Positions 1 through 10,784 of a DNA stretch of 64,000 nt are shown here, piece after piece. The notes under the pieces were generated by a model. That model was given only the letters and a program-made list of their open reading frames with translations. It made no database searches and was not told the origin of the DNA. The translations under genes were made by a program, and so were the position numbers. Every line of letters starts with the position of its first letter. Positions within the stretch are counted from its first letter, which is position 1. The stretch comes from Silurus meridionalis. Lineage: Eukaryota > Chordata > Actinopteri > Siluriformes > Siluridae. The stretch covers positions 7,332,889 to 7,396,888 of the forward strand of contig NC_060896.1 of assembly GCF_014805685.1 (NCBI RefSeq), in the 5' to 3' direction.

Positions 1-784
1 CACACTTCTTGCTCTCTGCTGTAGGACTACAATCAGGGAAACCTGGATTGAAAATACCATGCTTGCTTGTTGTCCTTTTTACGTGAAATTACATTTTATT
101 AATTACCTAAAAATATGAGAATGAAGGTACTAAATGTAAAACACAAACACTAAACAGTTGTACTCTCACAGACTGTAGGTAAAACATATTTCACACTCTT
201 ATTATTTGTGCCTTCCGTATGGAATATTATTATGTCTTATCATTATTACACTTTAATGAACACTCCTCTTACTTGTATCTTTCAAATATAAAACTCAGTC
301 TAGCTTCCTGTTTTCCTTTAAAGTGAATTTTTCTATTCACATATGACCTTCTTGAAAATATTAAAAGCATTTAATTTTTTATTTGCTTTTAACACTGATG
401 TCTCCTGGTGACTTGTGTTTTTCCTATTACTGTTTTTACTGTCATTACTGTACTTACGTAGCTTTTTTGCGTATCTGTATTTTACTGACGTATTTCCATT
501 CCGGGAGACTTTTGCTTTAACTTCATTTCCTTCATTTCGAAGTTAAATATCGTACTTTTTCCTCGACTAGATTTTGCAAAATCAGTCGTTCATTTTTATT
601 TATGAGTGGATAAAAACTTAACTGGTCAATCTACCAAATAGGGTAGAGCATGTGCTTTATTTTGAAGTCGTTTTAATAAGGACTTAGTTGTATCTACTGA
701 GCACAAACATACAGTCCAGTGTCATGCAAGCATGCAGCATCCCAGGGCAGAAAAGCTCTCTGTCCTGTTCTGTATACTAAATAC
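1..784. other. AT-rich unique DNA, no gene seen
   Basis: The stretch is rich in A and T, with short runs of T and no open frame of coding character. I recognise no repeat family and no splice-site pair around a plausible exon. Confidence 0.6.
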
Positions 785-930
785 CAGTAGTGGACAAAGT
801 ACACAAACCACACACTTGAGTTAAAGTAAAACTAACTTACTAACTTAGGTACATCTAACTTTCACTTAGGTAAAAGTACAAAAGTATTTGTCTTCAAATG
901 TACTTAAGTATCCAAAGTACTATGATTTAT
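785..930. mobile_element. fragment of a fish repeat of the AGTAC type, possibly hAT-derived
   Basis: The segment starts with ccagtagtggacaaagtac and is then dense in steps of the type aagtac, taagtac and aaaagtac. This matches the terminal region of a very common teleost repeat that begins CAG-GTGGACAAAGTAC. Related ends lie at 3712 and near 58160. The class (hAT-like miniature element) comes from memory of the family; only the end sequence and the AGTAC steps are visible here. Confidence 0.45.
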
Positions 931-2042
931 TATCTTTATAAAGTTCCTATTATAATTTTTGTCACAAGACTTTTTGCTTAATCAACTCACTTTATATGAA
1001 AATACTCTAATGTAACGCTTAGCAACAAATCTATTAATATAATAATATTAATGAATCAAACACTGATTGATATGAAAAAGCGACTAAAGTACAGTAAATG
1101 CATTGACTTTATTATTGTTCACCTCTGCAAAATACACTTTGATTGACAGGAGAGAGAGTATTATCATTTCTCACACACAGACAGCACAGACAGTTTTGCT
1201 CTCTTGGATCTCCTGAATGGATGTCTGTGGCATCATCAGGATTTAACCTCATGATTGCTTTTCCTTTGCACCGTTTGAGAGGTAGATGCTGATCTTTACA
1301 AATCCTGACAGTTAATGTGTCAACGTTTTTAATACAGGACGTCTCTGGGCACATTTGAACAGCAAACACTGATAATGCAAACAAGTGTAGGGCTGTAGTG
1401 CTGTGAAGCCCAATTGTCTGTGTTTTTTTCTTCTTTTTCAGAGAGCTGTGATTCTGTATGAGAGCAGCGTACTGAGTTTTTCATTAGGTGCGAGACAGCC
1501 ACTAATGGGTGTGTAATGGAGGAGTGCTACTGTTGCGGCCTCTGTCCACCTGCACAGAGCTCTCTGTACGGACATTTCATAAATCTGCTGTTTAGCCAGG
1601 CAGAGAGAACCTTCCCCTCTTGGTTAGCCCACACACCCCGTCTCCACCTCCCCTAATCAGAATAGGTTAGCCTCTTTGCTTAGAAATATGAGAATCGTTT
1701 CCACAATCAAAACCCGAGGTCCTGAGGGCTAACTGTTATTTTACCTCAGAGATCAAGCCACCGTCAGTGGAGTTTAAAGAGATAATTCATCACTGTGTAA
1801 TGAACTTTTATTTAATGCATCGCAGCAGAAAATGCACTCTGTCTCTAAAAAAGTTAGGAACTGATGAAAGACAGGTCATAAATATATTAATTCATAAAGG
1901 AAAAATTATGTGCACTATTTATATGAGCACAATATTACTTCATATTAAATATATTACATATATTAAACTACACTATATCAACAAATGTACTGGAATACCT
2001 GACCTTAGATGCGGAATTTGGATTGGATTTTTTTTCCTCCTT
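931..2042. other. unique DNA, GC-richer block at 1440-1670
   Basis: No repeat is recognised. At 1425-1441 a pyrimidine run ends in CAG and looks like a splice acceptor, and the following 230 bases are less AT-rich than the surroundings. The frames after it close within about 25 codons and match nothing I know. It could be a terminal exon or a conserved noncoding element; neither is shown. Confidence 0.3.
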
Positions 2043-2362
2043 TTCCTCTAGGAGACCCAAACCTGTTCCAGGATCACCATTCCCCAGTGCAGAAAGTGAG
2101 CTTCATGAAGATATGGTTTACATTAGTTGGAGTGGAAGACCTTGAGTGGCCTGCAATAGAGCTCTGACCTCAACCCTACTGAACACCTTTGGGATGAACT
2201 AAAATGCTGACTGCACCCCAGGTCTCCTCACATTACATCAGTACCTGACATTACTCTCTTTAACACTCTAGTGGCTGAATGATCACAAAGCACAATGATC
2301 TCCACAAGCACACTCCAAATATGCTCAGGTGTCCGAAAACTTTTTTTTACATACTGTGTATT
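2043..2362 (+). mobile_element. Tc1-type relic, copy A of a six-copy family
   Basis: The transposase C-terminal half is recognisable. At 2163-2200 the bases read S-D-L-N-P-T-E-H-L-W-D-E-L, the block that carries the third acidic residue of the Tc1/mariner DDE catalytic triad. The catalytic E is kept but the frame around it is broken. The end at about 2325-2362 reads like a worn terminal repeat (gtgtccgaaaactttttt then a TA-rich end). The N-terminal DNA-binding half and the first two catalytic D residues are absent. Other copies lie at 5095, 7885, 14300, 41440 and 54720. Confidence 0.75.
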
Positions 2363-2420
2363 TTAAAATCATAAGAAATCAGACATCCTGATAATGATAA
2401 ATTGGGTTTTTAGAACATAC

Positions 2421-2683
2421 AGTATATATAATGTTTAAGGTCCCTGGTGGTCTAGTGGTTAGGATGCGGTGCTCTCACCGCTGCGGCCTGGGTTTGATCC
2501 CCGGTCAGGAAACCAACCCCAGCCACTCTTAGTGCCGGTCCCAAGCCTGGATAAATGGGGAGGGTTGCGTTAGGAAGGGCATCCAGCGTAAAAACATGTG
2601 CCAAATCAAACATGCGGATGATCCGCTGTGGCGACCCCTAACGGGAGAAGCCAAAAGAAGTAGTAGTAGTATATATAATGTTT
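2421..2683 (+). mobile_element. complete tRNA-Glu-derived SINE with 16-bp target duplication
   Basis: The head at 2441-2512 is a tRNA-Glu-like sequence with a recognisable A box (tggtctagtgg), CTC anticodon arm and B box (gggtttgatcc). The body follows (gccggtcccaagcctgg, then the ggcatccagcg block) and ends at about 2667 in short AGT repeats. The 16 bases at 2421-2436 recur exactly at 2668-2683, a perfect target-site duplication that marks reverse transcription and insertion. The body-to-tail part resembles the 3' end of a fish LINE that probably supplied the machinery; that link is inference. Perfect flanks suggest a fairly recent insertion. Confidence 0.92.
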
Positions 2684-3711
2684 GAATCAGATTTTTATAA
2701 AGCTTATAAAACACCACAGAATTGATGAGGCTTGTTGAAAAACCCAAGAACTGACAACGTTTTCTGGTCAATAAAAACCCCAAAAAACTAAACCAAAATC
2801 CCCCTTACATGGTCAGTCTTATTATTTGCAGAACATAAACCTTCATTTAGAGTCAGTTACTGCTTAATAACATGTTATGAGTTAATAAGTTTATTACCAA
2901 TTACCAATTAATTATGATTACATTTACTTTTATTGTATAATATAATAGTATAATGGTAATTTATATAAATCTTAAATGAATCTTTGTCTCACATGATCAT
3001 ATTTACTGCATAATTTTGTTATAATGATACTCAATGTAACAACATAATTTGTTTTTGTAAATAATTTAAACTTTATTATTTCATAGCTATGTTGGAAAAC
3101 AAGTTGTACATTTTCATAGCCAATTCCATTTTTCCTTTTTTCTTTTTCCGCCTTTGTGTGCACGTGTACGTGTGTCTGTGTGCGTGAATGTCCTTATCAA
3201 TACAAGTACAGCTGCTGGGTCTAACAGCTTTCCAAAGAATTTTATTTTATTATGTGTACATACAGAACATTCAAAAAAAAGAAAAAAAAAAAGATTGGAC
3301 TGGACTTTTATACGTTTCGTTTTGTTCTGACGTGTATAGGAACATTGTGTTATGTTAAGGTTGGAATGCATGAATGAAAAAATATTTGTTCTGCTCAAAC
3401 GATCGATCTTTTATATTTTGAGTTCTCAGCTCCCAGTGTTTTTAGCAGTTTTGTTACTTTGTCTTTTCATGTAGTGTGAATAGAGAAAAGAGAATAATGT
3501 TAAATTATTATTAGGGTGCAATTTTTCCGCTTCATGCCTAATGCGTTTCTGGGATAGACTGTGGATCCACTGGGACTTTTATGAGGATAAAATGCTTAGT
3601 GAAGATAACGGAATAAATATTGTTATGATTTGTTTGTAAAAAATCTGCAAGCAGCACATTCTCGGTCAAGGAAGTCACTTTTTTTACAGTGTATATTGTG
3701 TGTGTATAAAT
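2684..3711. other. AT-rich unique DNA, no gene seen
   Basis: Long runs of A and T are present, including a stretch of A-rich sequence at 3275-3295 and a GT-rich block at 3155-3185. Open frames here are short and of low complexity. I see no repeat family and no exon. Confidence 0.55.
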
Positions 3712-3795
3712 CAGAGGTGGAAAGTAACGAAGTACAAAAAAACGTAATTGTACTTTACTTTACTTTCAACTTTTTACTTTTACTCATTACATTTG
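3712..3795 (+). mobile_element. end of a CAGAGGTGG-type fish miniature element
   Basis: The segment begins cagaggtggaaagtaac and continues with repeated tactttact steps to about 3795. It matches the terminus of a very common teleost non-autonomous element generally assigned to hAT. Only one end is present, so target duplications cannot be checked. Confidence 0.5.
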
Positions 3796-3876
3796 AACAC
3801 ATATATGTATGCTAACAATTAGCAAGGCAGAAGGAAAGAAATAAGGGTTAATGTTGATGAGACCGATGGAGTCAGG

Positions 3877-4130
3877 GATTAGATTAGATTAGATTAGATT
3901 AGATTAGATTCAACTTTATTGTCATAACACATGTACAAGTATAAGGCAACGAAATGCAGTTTGGGTCTAACCAGAGTGCAATAACAGCAAGTGCAGGATA
4001 TACAGTTTTTACATGATTTACATGACTGATGTAAACATGACTGAGAACATTCCTGATCACCTGATCATCATCATCATCTTTTCTCTGCTTGTGTTTTATA
4101 TGCTGGATGTTCAGCCTGGATACATTCATT
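3877..4130 (-). mobile_element. 3' end of an L2/Rex1-type LINE with ATTAG repeat tail
   Basis: A GATTA pentamer array at 3877-3910 is followed by caactttattgtcataac, then aaggcaacgaaatgcagttt and ctaaccagagtgcaa. On the minus strand this is the usual end of a fish LINE: the 3' untranslated region, an AATAAAG polyadenylation-like stretch and a pentamer tail. Only the 3' end is present, as expected for 5'-truncated LINE copies. Sequence beyond about 4000 is less certain. Confidence 0.7.
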
Positions 4131-4164
4131 AGAAAACAAATTATTTAATTTGTTTTGTATAATA

Positions 4165-4530
4165 TATTAATTAGCGCGGTCAAAATTAACGACATAAAAA
4201 CACATTAAAACAAATTTTAATGGCATTAATTTGATTAACACGCGCATTTATGTTTAACCATTTTTTCATATTTGAAATATAAATCAATACAAATTGAAAA
4301 ATAATTCAACGCGACTCGTTTATTCATGACGTCCTTTCTTTATTCAGATATACAAAAATAAATGAATAAACTCCACCGAAAATACATTTTTAATCAGTAA
4401 ACATTTGTTTTACTGATGAAGTCTCACATCAGCACTAAAATCCGCCATGATGCACACAATGAACCCTCCGGGGTTGACAAACGCGCCAACGCGTTTTGTG
4501 GAATTTTTCCTCATAACGCTAAAATAAACT
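4165..4530. repeat. dispersed repeat with ACGCG/TTAAT motifs, class uncertain
   Basis: The block contains agcgcggtcaaaattaacg, then gattaacacgcgc, and later gacaaacgcgccaacgcg. The style is that of a teleost repeat rich in ttaacgcgttaa words. No clear terminal inverted repeats or target duplications can be made out. Confidence 0.3.
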
Positions 4531-4685
4531 TAAATTACACTGTATTTTTTGATTGTACAGATGACAGCAATACATCATTTAAATCTGTAAAGGGTCTACT
4601 TTAATTTGTACACACTTGTTATAACAACAAAACACTGTGCTTTTGTAAAATAAAGAAAACAGACAGGATGTGCACTTTTACGACA

Positions 4686-4986
4686 GTGTATTGGGGCCAC
4701 TGTGGGATAAAAAAAAAAATCGAAGAAGAAGGGCAGGGAATTTGTTTTTTCACAAAACTTTCAAGTTTAAAACTTTGAATTTTCAGATGTGGCAGACGTC
4801 ACTTGTTTTGCATTACACCTTGCATTTTCCCTTGGATTTAGCAACAAGGAAATACTTGTTATTTTATCCCAGAATCACCAGATCATCATAGTGGAAATTT
4901 CAAAGTTTTAAACTTGAAGATTCCGACTTCGACTTGACTTTTTTTCTAGAAAGTTTTGAGTTTAAAACTAATACGCCCTAATACAC
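4686..4986. mobile_element. miniature inverted-repeat transposon, about 300 bp
   Basis: The left end gtgtattgggg (from 4686) faces the right end cctaatacac (to 4986) in inverted orientation. Inside, caagtttaaaactttgaa at 4762-4779 has its exact reverse complement at about 4900-4917, so the element can fold on itself. It has no coding sequence. The ends match a widespread fish element whose autonomous partner I cannot name. Confidence 0.6.
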
Positions 4987-5094
4987 CATCATACTCTCTG
5001 CCCTTGGCAAATTTAGGTCTGGTTCTTCCTCAAACAATTTCCACAACATATAGCAATTGGTAGCAATTACTTTTTACATACACTTGAACTAGAA

Positions 5095-5285
5095 GATTCA
5101 AACCTGTCTCAGCATGACAAAATCCCTGGGGACAAATTCAGCTCCATATAGATATGGATTCCATGGATTTGGGATGAATTGAAACACTTACCTCCTCATT
5201 CTACATCAGTACCTGATTTTACTAATGCCCTTGTGGTAGAATGAGTGCAAATTTCCACATCTGGAACATCTTAAATGTTTCAGCT
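5095..5285 (+). mobile_element. Tc1-type relic, copy B, badly decayed
   Basis: The order of words matches copies A and D: cctgtctcagcatgacaaa, then gatttgggatgaattgaaacac, then catcagtacctgattttacta and a final catctt. The catalytic block can be traced only by alignment to the other copies. No terminal repeats are visible. Confidence 0.5.
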
Positions 5286-6045
5286 AATACTACTAATAAT
5301 ACTTCCTAATCTTTGCAGGTTAATAATGCATGCTAGAAAGAATGTAGATTCGATTTGAAAATGAATTTTCAGAGTGCAGTCACTTGAGTCCAGATTGAGT
5401 CCCTCGATTTAGACAACAGCATGTATCCTGGATTGCACAATCAGCAAAAATCATTAACATACTTCCTACAGCACATCTGTGCCAGCTGTTCCAGAGTTGA
5501 ACAACAGAATATGATTATAGCTTCAGGATGGAAAATTAAGCTGGATATATCTTTCAGCATTTCTAATTCGCATAATACAACCACATGCAATATTTTACGA
5601 TGTCTTGTACAAAAGCAATAACGACATGGAAGAGATCATTTGTCAACATGGCCTACATTTGTGCTTGCTCCATCTTGGTGTAATTGCACCATGGGGGTGT
5701 GGGAAGGATGCGAATGATGCTTCATTTTCATTTATCCACTTGCCTTACATTAAGTGAAGGAATTAAGAGGCTGTAATTGCGTTCCCATCGCTAACTGCCT
5801 GTGAACGCAGAGTTGCAGAAGCAGCAAAATCCAACCGCAGCTGACCCGAGAAAACACAATCCCTGAAGAGCGATCACGAGAACTTAAAGCGATAGCTCAG
5901 TATTTTCTGATTTGAACTCATGTAGCTTTTGCAAGGTTAGTCAGTTTTATCTGGAGGACAGAAATTGTAAAACCAGAGTCTATGATCATCTCAATTAATA
6001 GTTCTACAGTTTTTAGGTGCAATAAAAAGAAATAAAAATCAATAA
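5286..6045. other. unique DNA with a possible conserved noncoding block at 5640-5860
   Basis: No repeat is recognised. The part at 5640-5860 is less AT-rich and contains homeodomain-like TAATTG words and a CACCATGGGGGTG block. This has the look of conserved noncoding DNA, but conservation cannot be judged from one genome. Confidence 0.3.
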
Positions 6046-6085
6046 ATGATGCAGGAAGTGGTAGGAAGTGACAGGGAGATAGACC

Positions 6086-6087
6086 GA

Positions 6088-6127
<40 letters not shown>

Positions 6128-6128
6128 A

Positions 6129-6164
<36 letters not shown>

Positions 6165-6262
6165 AAAAAAAGAAAGAAGGAAAGAAGGAAAAAGAAAGAA
6201 AGAAAGAAGAAAGAAAGAAAGAAAAAGAAAGAAATAAAGAAAGAAAGAAAGAATGAAAGAAA
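6086..6262 (+). repeat. GAAA tetranucleotide microsatellite
   Basis: The array consists of GAAA units with scattered single-base slips (GAAAA, GGAA, GAAT). It is the left part of a long purine tract. Open frames through it encode only lysine and arginine-rich or, on the other strand, serine and phenylalanine-rich strings and are not genes. Confidence 0.97.
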
Positions 6263-6326
6263 GATGTGAAGGATACGGAGAGAATGATAATTTAAGTTGT
6301 TTGTTTTTGTTAAGGAAGAAAGATTG

Positions 6327-6339
6327 TGTATATATATAT

Positions 6340-6430
<91 letters not shown>

Positions 6431-6439
6431 AAGAGAGAG
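6327..6439 (+). repeat. TA then GA dinucleotide microsatellite
   Basis: A short TA run (6329-6342) passes directly into a GA run to 6439, interrupted by gtgaga near 6380 and by gcaaga near the end. Confidence 0.97.
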
Positions 6440-6784
6440 ATATAAAGCAAGCAATAAAAGTGACAGAGACCGAGAAAATTGCCTTTAAGAAAGCAAAACT
6501 GAGAGAGAATGCATGTGTGAGAGAGAAAGGTAAAGACAAACAGACAAACAGACAGAGGAAGAACATTATTTCAGTAATACAAGAGGAGAAATTGCAAAGT
6601 TAAAAAGCAAGTAAAAGAGAACAAAAGATTTAAAAAATGGGGACATATAAGAGAGACAGAGAGAAATAAAGCTAGTAAGTTGACAAAAGGGAGATAGGAA
6701 GAGAAAGCAAACAAGATAATGTCAGACAGATGAAAATAATAATTTTAATTTTCTAAAATCATGAGAAAGGGAGAGCTAGAGACA
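6440..6784 (+). repeat. purine-biased non-periodic link
   Basis: The interval is dominated by A and G on the plus strand and is built of imperfect gagaga, gacaga and aaag words without a clear period. It connects the GA array to the minisatellite at 6785. I see no gene. Confidence 0.7.
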
Positions 6785-7200
6785 CAGAGGAGCAAGAGAT
6801 TGAAAGAGAAGAAGAGAAATAGAGGGACAGAAAAGAGATGCAAGGGATTAAAAGAGAATAAGAGAAATGGAGGGTGGAGAAAAAGAGGATCAAGTATTGA
6901 AAGAGAGAAACATAAATAGATGAGCGGAGAGGAAGAGGAACAAGGGATTGAAATAGAAGAAGAGAATTAGAGAGACAGAAAATGAGAAGCAAGGTAATAA
7001 ATGAGAGGAAGAGAAATAAAAGAGAAAAAGAGGAGCAAGGGATTGAAAGAGAAGAAGAGAAAAAATAGTGAGAAAGCAAAGGTAGGAATTGAAAGAGGGA
7101 AAAAACATAGAGGGGCAGAGAGAAATAGGAGCAAGGGATTGAAAGAGAGGAAAATAAATAGAGAGACAGAGAGAAACAGGAGCAAGGGATTGAAAAATGA
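6785..7200 (+). repeat. purine-rich minisatellite, about 49-bp unit, about 9 copies
   Basis: The word ggagcaagggattgaaagag, with small changes, recurs at about 6789, 6838, 6886, 6936, 6984, 7032, 7079, 7128 and 7178, a spacing of 47 to 50 bases. Each unit continues with gaagaagagaaatagagagacag or a variant. The units have diverged from one another, so the array is old. Pyrimidines are rare on the plus strand throughout. Confidence 0.85.
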
Positions 7201-7229
7201 ATATCTTTTAAACAATACCCTAACCTCTC

Positions 7230-7231
<2 letters not shown>

Positions 7232-7282
<51 letters not shown>
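7232..7282 (+). repeat. GA dinucleotide microsatellite
   Basis: Nearly pure GA repeats close the purine-rich region that began at 6046. Confidence 0.97.
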
Positions 7283-7285
<3 letters not shown>

Positions 7286-7884
7286 TGTCTTCCTTTTTTT
7301 ACTTTGTTGTTATTAACAGCTAAGGCATTGCTGATACTGTGTGTAATGGAAGAGTTTACATTAATCCTGCTTGGTGTATTTGCTTGTGCCGTCTCAGGCA
7401 CTCATACATACAAATGAATGAAATCAACATAATGAGCTTTTTTATACACGACTCAATTCACATTTACTCTGCCAAATGTCTGTCAATTTCACTGCTGCCA
7501 CAAAGTGACAAAATGCCCTGAAAAAGGCTAAACACTAGGCTTCAATCAAATTTATTCTGGATGAAGAAAATTACTAGACAAAATACACAACAAAAACAAC
7601 AGCAAAACATTTTTTTTTTTTGCTAAAGGTAGTCATTTTGTGATGATTACAAAGCCATGAATGTATTAGTCACCAGCACATTGTTCATCTGAGGGACTAA
7701 ATGAGAATTGACTTGTGGACAGGAGTGTGGAAATGGCCTTGGAGTTATTTACTTGCGTGCTCGATGCTTTTAACACAACATTTCCAGTCCCAAAAGATAA
7801 TGTGCAAGAAAGAAAGAATGCATTTTCCTAAGTAATTTTCTTTTTTTTTTACTTTGTGCAGCAAATGCTCTGTCAATGGTTCTT
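7283..7884. other. unique DNA, no gene seen
   Basis: AT-rich sequence with T-runs at 7611-7621 and 7841-7851. Frames are short and unconvincing. Confidence 0.5.
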
Positions 7885-8130
7885 TATTTGATTTGGAGCG
7901 GAAGAGCTTGAGTGGCCTGCTATAGAGTTTTGATCTCAACCCTACTGAAGACCTTTGGGATGAACTGGAACACTGACTGCACCCCTGACCTCTTCATCTC
8001 ACCTACATCAGTACCTGACTTTACTAACACCCTTGTGGCTGATCAATAAAATGTCCACAACCACCCTCCAAAATCTAGTGGAATATCTTCCCAAAAGAGT
8101 GGAGGGCATAAGAGCAAATTGGGACTAAAT
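7885..8130 (+). mobile_element. Tc1-type relic, copy C
   Basis: At 7931-7967 the bases encode D-L-N-P-T-E-D-L-W-D-E-L-E, the Tc1 C-terminal catalytic block with its E retained and an H-to-D change after it. Around it are the words gagtggcctgctatagag and catcagtacctgactttac, shared with copies A and D. The upstream half of the transposase is missing and the 3' end fades after 8130. Confidence 0.7.
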
Positions 8131-8238
8131 GTGAAATGCAATGCTCAAAAAGCACATAGAGAGACTGGGTGTTTGGAAGACATGCTTTTTTCATTAAAAT
8201 TGGGCTTTTTTATTAAAATTACTGGCCCGGAAGATGCA
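8131..8238. other. spacer between two Tc1-type elements
   Basis: A short unique spacer with no recognised content. Confidence 0.4.
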
Positions 8239-8793
8239 TACAGTACAGACCAAAAGTTTGGACACACCTTCTCATTCAAAGAGTTTTCTTTATTTTCATG
8301 ACTATGAAAATTGTAGAGTCACACTGAAGGCATCAAAACTATGAATTAACACATGTGGAATTATATATGGAATTATATACATAACAAAAAAGTGTGAAAC
8401 AACTGAAAAATGTCATATTCTAGGTTCTTCAAAGTAGCCACCTTTTGCTTAGATTACTGCTTTGCACACTCTTGGCATTCTCTTGATGAGCTTCAAGCGG
8501 TAGTCACCTGAAATGGTCTTCCAACAGTCTTGAAGGAGTTCCCCGAGAGATGCTTGGCACTTGTTGGCCCTTTTGCCTTCACTCTGCGGTCCAGCTCACC
8601 CCTAAACCATCTCGATTGGGTTCAGGTCCGGTGACTGTGGAGGCCAGGTCATCTGGCGCAGCACCCCATCACTCTCCTTCTTGGTCAAATAGCCCTTGAT
8701 GCCTTCAGTGTGACTCTACAATTTTCATAGTCATGAAAATAAAGAAAACTCTTTGAATGAGAAGGTGTGTCCAAACCTTTGGTCTGTACTGTA
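8239..8793 (-). mobile_element. complete Tc1-type internal-deletion derivative with 96-bp TIRs
   Basis: The element spans 8241-8791 and is flanked by TA on both sides, the Tc1 target site. Its terminal inverted repeats (8241-8336 and 8696-8791) are 96 bp long with one mismatch and begin CAGTACAGACC. Between them on the minus strand lies only the transposase C-terminal part: a T-W-P-P-Q-S-P-D-L-N-P-like block, frameshifted here, then the K-A-K-G-G-type end. The DNA-binding domain and the first catalytic residues are gone, so it could move only with an outside transposase. A second copy with the same deletion point is at 45652. Confidence 0.93.
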
Positions 8794-9461
8794 CATCCTG
8801 ACAGAGTCCCAGTGTATCATACTGCATACACTGCTATGCTGCTATTATAAAATATTTTTTAAAATAAAATAAAATTTTGTTGTATCAATATCGTAAAAAA
8901 AATGATGAGGACAGTTTATAACAGCGTAGCAGTTACAAAATACAAGAAGTACTTTGGGCTCATCGGAGTCAAAAAGAAAACACAGAACAAACTCTGCCCA
9001 GACATTTTATACTGTTCTTCCCTTTGAAGTGTATAGAGGATTTAGCTTTCAAATATAAATTAATTGTAGGAAATGAGTAAAGGAACACGCGCCTGGGTGA
9101 TATCACTATCTAGCCGGGGGTCAGCAGGTGTCAGTCACTGGTATTTACACCTTTGCTGGTGCTGGCCCCCCCAGCAGGTCGGGTTAGGGTATTGTTTAAA
9201 AGATAATGATGGTCTCGGACTCCTTTTGGTTAGAGATAGTCCTTGATGGCTTGCTGCCTCTCCCAGACTGATTAAATGAAGACTATGATTAGGATTGACG
9301 CAACTGAAATTCCAAACAAACTCCATAATTACTTTTGTAATATTTAAACTATTTTGTGGATAAGCTCATTTTGATATAACATGGGGTGGAATCTGTGTTG
9401 AGGCAGTCTGTAGATTCTTACAATATCATCATTGTAACATCGAAAATCGTAACTCAGAGAC
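8794..9461. other. unique DNA with GC-richer block at 9055-9330
   Basis: The interval starts AT-rich. The part at 9055-9330 is distinctly richer in G and C (ccagcaggtcgggttaggg) and lies in a 63-codon minus-strand frame of no recognisable family. It could be a conserved noncoding element or a small exon; I have no evidence that decides it. Confidence 0.3.
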
Positions 9462-9865
9462 CATCTGTTCACTCTTTGCTACTTCATTAGGAACACTTGC
9501 ACTTTTAGGCAATTATTTAGGTAACACAATAAATAAATTCATATACATACAGTAATAGGGAATAATGTTTTCTCAGTAACCTCTGACATGGTCTTTGGTG
9601 TTAGACAGTCTGGTTTGAGCATTTCAGAAACTTCTGGTCTTCTGGAAGGCCTAAATAAAAGTCAGCGAAAGTTTGCTGGACTGCAAGTGGAAATGCCCTG
9701 ATGATTGAGAGTCAGAGAAAAATGGACGATTGGCCACTTTTTAAAATCGTGGTGAGCAGAAAAGCATCTTAGAACAAATAAAACATCAAATTTTGAGGCA
9801 AAGAGAACTATGACAGCAGAAGACCATATCGGGTTCTACTCCTGTCAGCCAAGAACACTTTCAAA
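9462..9865 (+). mobile_element. Tc1-type relic keeping the N-terminal DNA-binding region
   Basis: The left end contains cttcattaggaacacttgcac, the worn start of a fish Tc1 family. From about 9620 the words ggtttgagcatttcagaaac (G-L-S-I-S-E-T) mark the paired-like helix-turn-helix of its transposase. Further on ggtgagcagaaaagcatct and agcagaagaccatat match the following region. It breaks off before the catalytic domain. The frame carries stops, so it is a pseudogene. Confidence 0.7.
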
Positions 9866-10784
9866 GTATTTCATGTCCCCTGTATTTATGATTGAGATAC
9901 ATCTAAAGGAGAAAGGGGTTTCAGTTCAGGAAAGGATAACGCATTAAATTTTGTAGAAAATATATTGTAGAAAATATGAATTTTTTTTCTCTTTTAGGCT
10001 TTCGTACGCCTTTACATTTTATAATTTCTTCCTAAATTACTGAAACGTTAAATAGCTTCGCAACAGCTGTTCTTTAGCCGTGTGTGTGTGTGTGTGTGTG
10101 TGCATGCTTTTTCTATCATTCTTTCTATAAATCCAAGTCATCAAAAGCCAACTTCATGGTGAATTCAATCTGGCCAACTTTTGTGCACGCACGTGATTTC
10201 CACAGGCGTTCAGAAGGTACTGGGAGATTCTCTTGGCAGGCCATTAGGATTCATGCGGTCTGTTTTGTGTGCGGCTGGCGTAGATAGCGTGCGCCTGTCA
10301 GCAGAATCATTTCAATGCTAATTTCCATGACATTCCAGATAACTTGTAGCAAACTCCCTGTCAGTGAGGGGGGGGGAAGGGAGGAGGAGGGATCATTTTC
10401 TGCTGCTGCATCAGAATCACAGAGAGTCGTCTGACATGAGGTTGATTTATAATCGCATGGGGATTTGTGTGTGTACACAAACACACGCACACACTCGGTC
10501 TTGCTCGCACAGTCACACTGAGACAAATATACACCGCTTTAGACAGAGGTAGAAGAAATAAGATCCCAGTTTTATTATGCAAAGAGACAACTTATTAAAT
10601 ATTCAGTGGCAATGTATTTAGATCTTATCCACTAGCTAAGTCACTTTTGCATATGCATGAGTGGAGAATGATAGGGAGTGTTTTCCAACAATAGATGTAT
10701 GAGTAGTCAAGCTCGTTCATTCTTCTTTTTTTTTTTTTGTGAGCTTGTGTGGCTTTGAGTGTAAAAAATATTGAGGCAGAGGAA
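9866..10784. other. unique DNA with a short GT microsatellite
   Basis: GT repeats lie at 10079-10102. A G-run with purine-rich sequence is at 10367-10392 and a short CA-rich block at 10475-10520. Frames here are produced by these simple repeats. No gene or transposon is recognised. Confidence 0.5.

Noticed and set aside
1425..1520. Splice acceptor and terminal exon
   Set aside because: The acceptor-like run is good, but frames after it are short and unknown, so I report only a GC-richer block.
5918..6566. Long serine, leucine and phenylalanine-rich open frames on the minus strand
   Set aside because: They are translations of GAAA and GA repeats, which keep all frames open.
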